From Venturia oleaginea (lineage: Eukaryota > Ascomycota > Dothideomycetes > Venturiales > Venturiaceae): a stretch of 64,000 bases of DNA. Every line of letters begins with the position of its first letter. Position 1 is the stretch's first letter. Below are positions 56,301 through 64,000 of the stretch, piece after piece. The position numbers were made by a program, and so were the translations under genes. The notes below the pieces were generated by a model. It saw nothing but the letters and a program-made list of their open reading frames with translations, did no database searches and was not told where the DNA came from. The stretch covers positions 1,847,891 through 1,911,890 of the forward strand of contig JABMLP010000006.1 in NCBI GenBank assembly GCA_013176395.1, given 5' to 3'.

Positions 56301-57181
56301 ATATCGATTCAATGAGTGACTGCATGCCCTCAAACCGAGTGGGAAATGAGGGCTATATATACACTATTGAAAGTACTGAAATAGGTTCTGATGGCTCGGT
56401 CGGTCTTGAGGCCGCCGGAGATATCACCATATTGCACCATATTACACCATATTGCAACAACAGGAGGTGAACTCAAACATTGGCTCCTTGGTTTTGCGAG
56501 TCCTTTCCAGCAAGAGACTCTTATCAATCCTGCTCGTTCATGTTTCAAGCTTGGAATGACTTGGGATGATGGAGGGGACCAATCGATGAGGGAAGAGTGA
56601 AGAATGAAGAGAGAGCCGAGGACGGATTGGAGATCCTTTGCTTTTCAAACTTGCAGCTTCGCTTATAAACACCGCTCCCGCCATGGTTTTCCATACTACA
56701 TCAATAGAATCAAAGGCCTAGTCTCCAGCGCCAGTCCGCAATTCTTCGCCACCACCATCGAGGGGTACACCTCAGAATCGAAGAAAAAGCCCGAATCCTC
56801 TCACTTGAGAGCAGTGCTCCTCTCTACGAACCCATCTTATTCTGTGGATGTGAAATATGCTTGCCCAATCTGTCACAAAACCTTTCTTCGAGAGGATGAA
56901 GTTGGCAGTCTCAATGTGCGCATTTGTTCCATGTCCATTGCTATAGCAAGGTGAGTGTCCGCCTCCTCCACTTATGATAGCTACTGAAACCTGCTTTTGG
57001 CTTATCTACGCTCCCCATCAAAAGAGAGAAAGCTATGTCTCTACCTTATCAATAAGGCTGGCAACCCGAAAAAGCCAATAGAGGGAGGCAACCCAATAGT
57101 TGGGATTTTATTCCACTATCACGACGTCGGATCAAGACCAGTATGCTCGGGATGCTGTGGCCTTCAGCTGTCTATCTTCGT
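56301..57181. other. Stretch with a weak open frame carrying a C2H2-like pair
   Basis: A plus-strand frame from 56604 (116 codons) contains YACPICHKTFLREDE, half of a C2H2-type finger, and ends at a possible donor (AGGTGAGT at 56950). No second exon with a recognisable domain was found, although 56997-57180 is open (KAGNPKKPIEGGNPIVGILF). It may be a decayed zinc-finger gene. Triple 'attgcaccatattacaccat' repeats lie at 56430-56455. Confidence 0.3.
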
Positions 57182-58540
57182 TGCTCAATTTGGTCTTCGT
57201 AATGGGTGGGCTTCAGTATTCAGGACGTATTCATCAAGACTGACGACGTCGAAGCCCGAGAAAATGAGAAAGAAGTACTTCAGAGTTTCAGCCATCCGGA
57301 ATGATTCCATTCTGTCTGCTTTCGGAGGTTTGTCGACCATGCAGTCGTCGAGTGCAGAGTGGGCAATATTCGTGATGCTGGATCTTATGATATTATTAAA
57401 CATTGTCCATGCCTTTTCGGGCAAGAAAGGATCTCCTGTGAGTCGATAGAGGATGAAGACGGATTCGATGGCTTCGGGCCTAAGAGGGTCAACAATTTCT
57501 CCAGTTCAAAAGCATGTCAAATTTACCTTAGGATGTATCTCACATCATCGACCTTAGCCACGCCTTTGACAAGGTGGTGATCTTGGATTATTTTCAACCC
57601 ATCACCATCATACGCGTTAGCCACGGTATTAATCCATTTCTGTTCATCCCAGTCGCACTGATCCTTGTTTTCACAGGGCACTGTGTGTATGATCTCGGCC
57701 ATAATACCGTTTGGGAGGGTTTCATAACCCCATGTACAGCCCTCCACCAGTTTTTTCGTAATGTGCATATATTCTTCACTATCGAATATCTTTGCTACGA
57801 TTCCAACCATGCCCCCGGCAAAGCAGCCGAGATGTTGTGCTTGTGGCTCCGTCTTTAGCTCTTCCACTGGTGTTTTTCCGTCACTGTTGACCTGTCCCGC
57901 AAGAAGGATCGACCTTCCATCCAGTGTCATCGGGCGATAGAAAATGTTGCGCTTCATTGCGTTCATGGCGTTCTCGAACAGCTTACGGTATTGATCTGTG
58001 GCTCCACCTAATAGTATATGTTGCTTGGACTTGTCAGTTTCAAAATCTCACATTGTTTGAGCACGACTTACTTTGGGAAGGTTCTCGTAAAGTGAGTCTG
58101 CCATTCCACCAATTGTAAAACCAGTCCCGCCTATAAAATTTTCCTGCTTTGGCATTCACTACCACTGACCACATACCAGGAAGATTTGTTCTGCCCTGCT
58201 GTGCATCAAATATGTCCATGATGCGCTGCACGGCAGCGAAATACCTCGGGTCTCCGGTAAGCTGACTGAGGCGAGTGAACTCCAGTGTGAGCGACCCAAT
58301 CTCAGCTACCAGTATACTCTCGGATGACTCTTGAGCAGTGCCTGCCGCCGCCGCTTTAAAGTTCCACCTCGTGATAGGCATGCGATTGGGTGTATCGAAA
58401 GCAACGTAAAGCATATCACCGATTTCTCCAGCTTTTTGGAGAAGAGCTGCATGTTGGCCCTTGATCAAGTCATAAGCGGCCAGGAAGCGACCCAAAGTTT
58501 CCTGGAACAGATCGTTTACAATTTCCTGACTGTCAGTGAC
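57182..58540 (-). pseudogene. GH47 alpha-1,2-mannosidase relic, N-terminus missing, one frameshift
   Basis: Exons on the minus strand: from about 58530 (IVNDLFQETLGRFLAAYDLI, FDTPNRMPITRWNFK, LVAEIGSLTLEFTRLSQLTG), then after a 48-bp intron QHILLGGATDQYRKLFENAM, and after a further intron PEAIESVFILYRLTGDPF and ending SLDEYVLNTEAHPLRRP. These are family 47 signatures; the enzymes trim alpha-1,2-mannose from N-glycans in ER/Golgi or are secreted. An extra A near 58130 breaks the frame between NAKAG and FIGGTGFTIGGMADSLYE. An intron acceptor (CTGACAGTCAG) sits just before IVNDLF, but no matching upstream exons with the N-terminal third of GH47 are present. RMESFR replaces the usual RMESFW. Confidence 0.78.
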
Positions 58541-58740
58541 TAACGACCAAAAGTCATCCTGCAAAAGTTCCCAAGTTATGAGCAAGAAATCGGATAAGCA
58601 TCTTCCTGGCGGGTTCGGAAGAACACTGGAGAAGATCTGTCGGGTAGCGTCGGGATCGGAGTGGTGGATGGCTTGGAACAGGATGTGATATAAGCAACAA
58701 TATCTTTGAGTCTAACCGACTATCTCAACCAGAAGACCAA
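58541..58740 (-). pseudogene. Open coding-like fragment joined to the GH47 relic, unknown family
   Basis: Minus-strand reading LYHILFQAIHHSDPDATRQI, FSSVLPNPPGRCLSDFLLIT and WELLQDDFW runs in frame into GH47 at about 58530, but is not GH47-like. It looks like the end of another protein, possibly from a regulatory gene. A junction or an intron could lie at 58530-58545. Confidence 0.35.
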
Positions 58741-58879
58741 CAAAACACCTCGATAACGAAATCTATCCCAAACTCATCCCAAGCTCCCCACAATTTCTGT
58801 TTGCTCTACCATTGTCTGCCGGAGATCTCATTGGATGTAACCAAGCATTTGTATTCCTCAAATCTCGGCCTTGCTCTAT

Positions 58880-58933
58880 TTTGATGATTTTGATGATTTT
58901 GATGATTTTGATGATTTTGATGATTTTGATGAT
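58880..58933 (+). repeat. 9-bp microsatellite (GATGATTTT)n, about six units
   Basis: Perfect tandem units gatgatttt. They lie in otherwise unassigned DNA between the GH47 relic and the dynamin-like gene. Confidence 0.9.
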
Positions 58934-59750
58934 TCTTTCACACGTTATCCTGCAAAACGATTGTTTGAGTAATGTCAGGGTGTCTTCGTGCATTCTCTGG
59001 TCCATTTAAAATATCGAGGTCTGAGCTTGTCCAAGATTCCATAGACGTTCAAGCGTTGTACCAGAAGTCGACGCTATGTGAAGAAGTTTGAAGCATAATA
59101 GCACGACTTGGCGGGAGAAGATCCGTGACTAGTGGGCTGCAGCCTAACCCACCGCCAACACGGGCTTCAAATCTTTCATCTCCCACCCCACAAGCCCATG
59201 CACCAAGCCATTGGCTGGTTCTGCGGCCGCTGCCGCAGATTGCGCACCTCCAGGCTGCGTCATTGCGTCATTGCGCCCCACCTGGAGCTTGAGAAAGCCT
59301 GGCTGTTTGGCCGACGCCTCCTGCCCCGGTTTGCCCTCAACCTCCACCGCGCCCTGTTTGCGGAGCCACTTTACGCAGGCGCTGTCACAGGTTGCGCGGC
59401 TGCGCCCCGCCAGCTACCACTCAGCCTCGCCTCTCCTCTCCTGCCGCCGCTAATCGTCCTCAAACATGCCGTCGTAATCGGGCATATCCAGGCGGCAGGC
59501 GAAGGAGCGGTTTGTAGAGACGCAAAGACAGGCTGCATGTGTTTGTTCAGTAGTTCAGTTGGCTTTGTAGTTGTGTTTGCTGCGTAGCTGAGCCAACAGA
59601 AAATATGCAAACAACGACAAGAGTCTTCTCTTTGTCTTTGATGAGCATGTCAAAGAAGTCTGCTCTGCATCAAGAGTATATCTAGCCTTTCATCGGTCTC
59701 TTCTTTTCACCAGATCCGACTACATTGACTTCGTTGTAGTTCCCAACGTC
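58934..59750. promoter_or_regulatory. Upstream region of the dynamin-like gene
   Basis: About 800 bp. 59130-59520 is GC-rich with Ala/Pro-like open frames on both strands and no recognised domain. This pattern is typical of spurious frames in GC-rich DNA. 59600-59750 is pyrimidine-rich just before the ATG at 59751. Confidence 0.35.
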
Positions 59751-62041
59751 ATGTCCTCTCACACCCCAGAGCAACATGGCTTCGCCGAGCCACTAATGCT
59801 GGAGAAAATTGATAAACTCTTCGCTTGTGGAGTCGGGGATCTGGTTTCCCTGCCACAGATCGTCGTTGTCGGTGACCAGTCTTCTGGAAAGAGCAGCGTG
59901 CTCGAAGGATTAATTAGGAAGCCGCTGCCACGCGACAGCGGCCTATGCACTCGGTTCGCTACGCAGATAATCTTTCGTAGAGCCGAACGGGAGCAGGTGG
60001 TTGTCTCCATCATCCCTGATCAGCATGCTTCGCCCGAGCACAGCAACCAGGTGAAGGGTTGGGGAAGGACGATATCGTCGTTGGATTCCGACACCTTCAA
60101 GGGGATCATGCAAGAGGTTTGTTTCACCATCGAGTTTTTGATTCCTGTTGGCTAACGAAGAACAAGGCGCACGAGCAGATGGGCTTGTCTAGCAACAGGG
60201 ACGACGGGAGCCGGAAGCCAACATTCTCCAACGACGTTCTCCGTTTGGAAATCTCCGGCCCCGAACAGGAGCATCTCAGTGTCATCGATGTTCCAGGAAT
60301 CTTCAAGAGTACTACCGAAGGGGTGACTACCAAGGCGGACATACAGCTCGTAAGAAACATGGTGAAAGGGTACATGGACAATCCCCGGTCGGTCATGCTC
60401 GCTGTCGTTCCTGCCAGTATCGATCTCGCGACACAGGAGATCTTGGAACTTGCTGCAGAGGCTGATATTCATGGCGACCGCACTCTTGGCGTGCTCACTA
60501 AACCTGACCTAGTCGATCGCGGCGCAGAGTCTGGTGTGGTGGATCTGGTAGAGGGCCGTGCCCGCCCAATGAAGTTGGGTTGGCATATCATTCGCAATCC
60601 CGGCCAGAAGGAGCTCCAGGACATGGATGTGGATCGTGGTAGTCTAGAGGCGGCCTTCTTCCGCTCTTCTACACCGTGGAGCAGTATCGAGAAGGGAAAA
60701 GTCGGCGTTGACTCGCTAAGGCTTCGCATCAAGGACGTACTGTCTTCATTGGTCAAGAAAGAGTTCCCCAAGGTAGGCACATAGCTCCCGCAATATACGG
60801 ATACTTCTTGCTAATGCACACGCCAGGTACAAGCGGAGATCAGGAGCAGACTTGCCACTTGCCGGAAGCAACTAAGTGGGCTAGGATTAGAACGGAACAC
60901 CTCGGCTGAGCAGACGTCATATCTCATCGGACTCGCCACCAAATTCCAGCGCCTCGTGTACCTATCAATAAATGCTACCTATGGCGCTGATGATGCGTTC
61001 GAGACGAGTCCTGAACTATGCATTGCTCCTGCCGTCATGTCTCGAATGAAGATCTTCTCGGATGAGATGACAAAGTATGGCGAATCTTACTCGTTCAACT
61101 CCAACGATAGTGGCTTTCCCCTAGCATTCAAGGACGATCCTGATGAAGAAACCTTCGATGTTCGGAAAGAAGACGACCCCGAAGAACTCGTGGACATCCT
61201 CCATCCGCAAGAAAGCCTGTCCTACCCACTACACGGTAAGACCAAGGACTGGCTCCTTCAGGTCTTCAAAGGCAGTCAAGGGTTCGAGTTGGGTACCTTC
61301 AATGCTTCGATCTTGGCGACGGTGATGAAGAAGCAGTCGTCAAAGTGGGAGGACATCAGCATGGGCTTTGTGAGCGATGCCATTGTCCTAGTCCACCGAT
61401 TCATCACTTCGGCTCTGGTTTCCATTTGTGGCGACCGCAACGTTCGCGATGCATTGGCCGGCAAGCTGTCTGACGAGCTGACTAGGCGGTATCAGAACGC
61501 GATCACTTGCGCCGGATTCCTGCTCAAGGTGGAAAAGAGCAACATTCCTTTGACTATGAATCACTACTTCAATGACAATCTCCAGCGGAGGTAAGTATAT
61601 GTGTATTGTGGCAGCATCTTCTATATTTGACTAACCTTTTGAAGTCGCCAGGAACAGGTCGCCGCCCACGCCAAACAGAACGCTTTCCATAATGGTAGCC
61701 ATGGTATGGTCGTTCGTCTCGAGCATGCTTCACAGCCTGTTCGCTCGATGAGCAATGAGCAGCACGTTGTCCGGGATATGCACGACATCCTGAAGTCGTA
61801 CTATAAGGTTTGTCGCAAGACCTTTGTTGACAGTGTCTGTAGACAGTCAGTGATCCACTACCTCTTGGAGTGTGACGAATGTCCACTAGCGCTATTCTCA
61901 CCCATGTTTGTAAGCCAGCTGTCTGCCGATGCGCTAGAGGAGATTACGGGGGAAGCGCCAGTACTGAAGCGGACCCGGGCACAACTGACCAAGGAGGTGA
62001 CGAGTCTAGCTGAGGCGGTCAGGATCTTAACAAGGATTTGA
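59751..62041 (+). CDS. Dynamin/Mx-like large GTPase
   Basis: Four exons (59751-60116, 60167-60772, 60827-61590, 61645-62041) with introns of 50, 54 and 54 bp in consistent phases give 710 residues. GTPase domain: P-loop GDQSSGKSSVLEG near residue 41, DVPGIFKS (G3; the family usually has DLPG) and LTKPDLVDRG (G4). The middle/stalk region follows, then a C-terminal GTPase-effector domain (HDILKSYYKVCRKTFVDSVC, VIHYLLECDECPLALFSPMF). There is no PH domain, transmembrane segment or proline-rich tail, as in Mx-like fungal dynamins rather than classical dynamin. Such proteins assemble into rings on membranes; many fungal members have no known role. It is the last intact gene before the telomere, 1.8 kb away. 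Confidence 0.88.
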
Positions 62042-62551
62042 AGCGTGAACGGCGAATGACGGAAGGTTGAATGGCGACAGGATGTGTAGACGAGACTATA
62101 AACAAGTTGAATTTAATCTAAGCCAGATGCACTCTTGAAACACTTAAGTAACGGGCCTCCGTTAGGATCAAATGTTTGGGGGAGCGCTCATTAGCGCCTC
62201 CTCTTTTGGGACTAGCGTCTTTTCTCCGGCTCGATAATAATAATAATAATCAGGATTTATTGTTGTATGTAGGGCTAGGTTAAGCCTGTGCCAACATCCT
62301 CTATCTACAAAGAAAAACCCCTCTTTTCGGGGACAAAAACCGTTTGTTTGCTACCCCGGCTGCGGCCCGCGGCATATCCGCGAGCTTTACCATCCTATTC
62401 GTATATATCGAAGCGTTTCCGGGTCAACACTGCCTAAGCAGCTTCTCCTAGCTGGTCCCGGTCCGTGGTATTTCCTCGAGGCAAGGATCTTGGGACCCTG
62501 AGGGGCATCACTTTCGCCCTCTTCCTCCTCCTATCGAGGTAAGACCTACTG
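62042..62551. other. Downstream of the dynamin-like gene; (AAT)n and LINE 3' region
   Basis: 62042-62230 looks like 3' UTR and spacer. An AAT/ATA microsatellite lies at 62235-62255. From about 62260 the sequence probably belongs to the 3' untranslated part of the minus-strand LINE, with the microsatellite as its possible tail, but this is inference. Confidence 0.4.
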
Positions 62552-63350
62552 TTATAGTCCTGTGCCTTCCAGCTCCGGCGCCGTTCCGAAGCCCGACCGG
62601 TTCTCTGTAACTGCTGCGTTTGCTCTAGCAAGGTATGGGAGTACCGAATTCTTCAAAAACCTCTGGGACGCGGCCTTGCATCCTTCCCTCGTTCCTAGTA
62701 GCCCCTTCACCCCTCGAGAGCCTCCCCTGGCGCTGAATAGGCCTCTCCTATTGAATCTAGTACAGTACGTAAAAATGTGTTCTACCGTCTCTTGCTGCCA
62801 TCCACATTCGCATTCGGGGGTAATCCCTGGGACATGTATCGATGCGAGCCAGGACCTGAGTCCTAGCACTTCGACTCGGAGTAGGAACGTTGTATGTGCT
62901 TCTACCTTCGTAAGGCCGTCGTATAGCTCAATTGGGGACTTCTCCCATGGCTCGTTCCAAGTCTTCGCCCTCCGGTTCCGGCCCAGTGCTTCCCATTTTG
63001 TACGCCAGATCTCTTCCATCAGCTTCGAGATTTTGCTGGGTAGAACCCGCTTATGGATGTTTCCTCCTTTCCTCGAGTTCCTTACTCGGATTGCGTGCCC
63101 CGGGTCTCCCGGTGCGGGGTCGCCTCGAAACCGTCGGGGGCCAGTAGTGCTGCGTATCTCATTGTACGGTCCAATTTCTTGCGTTGTGATCCTCCTCCTC
63201 GGGTAGGGGTTGTCAGGATTGTTCCGTACGGTAGTAATCCGCCTCCGGCGCCACCCGTCAGTATTGATATCCCCGAGGTACTCTCCTTCGGGTGCTGTGT
63301 ACTCCGGGAGGTCATAGGCAACCCTGCAACAATTTATAGTATTAAATAGA
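62552..63350 (-). mobile_element. LINE 3' fragment (RNase H-distal region and zinc motif), subtelomeric
   Basis: Minus-strand coding with frameshifts: LLRVEVLGLRSWLASIHVPG, then the LINE Cys/His motif CECGWQQETVEHIFTYC and FLKNSVLPYLARANAAV. Further upstream sequence (about 63020-63300) reads in other frames (RRITTQEIGPYNEIRSTTGP). The RT domain is absent. It differs in sequence from the LINE at 33.3 kb, so it is another subfamily. It abuts the pogo relic at about 63350. Confidence 0.72.
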
Positions 63351-63361
63351 ATAGAATAATA

Positions 63362-63878
63362 TTATTTAGAAGCTTCGCTATCATCTACATTCTCTATTTT
63401 TACCTCACAAGTGCGGGAGTTATGCCCAGTCTCGCCGCAACGGCCGCAGTGCCTCTCTCCACGTACCCTCTTCGCAGGCTTCTCACCATCGTTACGATTA
63501 CAACCCTCCCTTATAGTAACTAAGTCAGTTACTTCACCAGCTGTCAAGGTCTGCTCAGTCCGTATACATCTCCTTTTGCGACTCTTACGCTTTGTAACTG
63601 CCTCAATTGCGTCTCGAAGGCGCGCTCTTTCTTCGCGCATCAACACCATTTCATGTGCTATCTGCTGCGCGCCTTTACTCAACTGCCCGACCTGCTCATC
63701 AATAGAACTTGCAGAGGATCCTGGGCGCTTAGACGATGTCTTGCCTATTAAGAAGCCAGATTCATCAAAATTGTAGGTATCCTCGCCTATGATACCGTAC
63801 TCTGCCTTTATCCTCTGAACAAGTGTGAACCAGGGTATAATAACCGCCGGGTCCTCGCAGGCCGCTCGCTGGCGATCG
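63362..63878 (-). pseudogene. Pogo-type transposase relic cut by the telomere, catalytic core deleted in frame
   Basis: One minus-strand frame, open from the telomere boundary down to 63362 (about 170 codons, no start). It begins YDRQRAACEDPAVII, matches the pogo region up to NFDESGFLIGK, then jumps to the C-terminal part (QLSKGAQQIAHEMVLMREER, VTKRKSRKRR, zinc knuckle CGRCGETGHNSRTC). Against the intact copy at 27.2 kb it lacks about 250 residues including the second and third catalytic acids, plus the whole DNA-binding N-terminus. It is a dead remnant of a different pogo subfamily. Confidence 0.8.
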
Positions 63879-64000
63879 TAGGGTTAGGGTTAGGGTTAGG
63901 GTTAGGGTTAGGGTTAGGGTTAGGGTTAGGGTTAGGGTTAGGGTTAGGGTTAGGGTTAGGGTTAGGGTTAGGGTTAGGGTTAGGGTTAGGGTTAGGGTTA
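63879..64000 (+). repeat. Telomere, (TTAGGG)n
   Basis: 122 bp of perfect TTAGGG repeats (about 20) running to the end of the window, with the G-rich strand pointing outward. It follows the transposase relic directly at cgatcg|TAGGG, with no subtelomeric spacer. Confidence 0.98.

Noticed and set aside
59132..59610. Overlapping 80-150 codon frames on both strands
   Set aside because: GC-rich, Ala/Pro/Arg-biased frames on both strands with no domain; probably composition effects.
24062..62041. A secondary-metabolite gene cluster in the island
   Set aside because: The OrsD-type domain is named after such a cluster, but no polyketide synthase, NRPS or tailoring enzymes are present.

Overview
The right-hand end of this window is a chromosome end. 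About 20 copies of TTAGGG run to the last base on the + strand. Genes have short introns of 46-86 bp with GT..AG ends and CTAAC/CTGAC-type branch sites. The gene set (SRP68, Flc-type channel, Crh-type wall enzyme, PPR mitochondrial factor) and the transposon families (chromovirus Gypsy, Copia, Tad-like LINE, Fot1/pogo, MULE, hAT) point to a filamentous ascomycete (Pezizomycotina). A Dothideomycetes-like host is only a guess. No tRNA, rRNA or CRISPR was seen.

Layout. 1-1.4 kb: a non-coding repeat that recurs at 26.1-27.1 kb. 2.2-24 kb: an ordinary gene-bearing arm with a small cysteine-rich secreted protein, a Mae1/TehA-type transporter (-), an Flc-type TRP-like channel (+), a methyltransferase-like protein (+), an APC amino-acid/GABA-type permease (-), an FAD oxidoreductase (-), SRP68 (-) and a 1637-residue PPR protein resembling CYA5/Pet309 (+). 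SRP68 and the PPR gene diverge from a 566-bp promoter.

24-56 kb is a transposon island holding one clear host gene, a Crh-like GPI-anchored GH16 enzyme (31.5-32.7 kb). In order it contains: solo LTRs; a complete Fot1/pogo transposon; a 5'-truncated LINE beside a short interstitial telomere tract; the N-terminal part of an OrsD-domain protein cut by a Gypsy LTR; a chromovirus with an open pol frame; a hAT relic split by a solo LTR; a Copia element fused in frame to a pogo transposase; a gag relic; a second Copia element; a MULE with long TIRs; and a LINE fragment. 56-59 kb holds a 5'-truncated, frameshifted GH47 mannosidase relic. 59.75-62.04 kb is an intact four-exon dynamin/Mx-like GTPase. 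62.2-63.9 kb is LINE sequence and a pogo transposase relic into which the telomere repeats run directly.

Most transposon damage is single-base frameshifts, junctions and insertions. Stop-dense decay of the RIP type is not obvious. The strongest unusual signals are nested or chimeric events: the pogo-Copia fusion frame, an inverted duplication inside that Copia, the solo LTR whose removal restores a hAT frame, the LTR-truncated OrsD gene near an interstitial telomere tract, and a telomere abutting a transposon. I found no convincing new multi-gene system. All introns and functions are read by eye without database searches.
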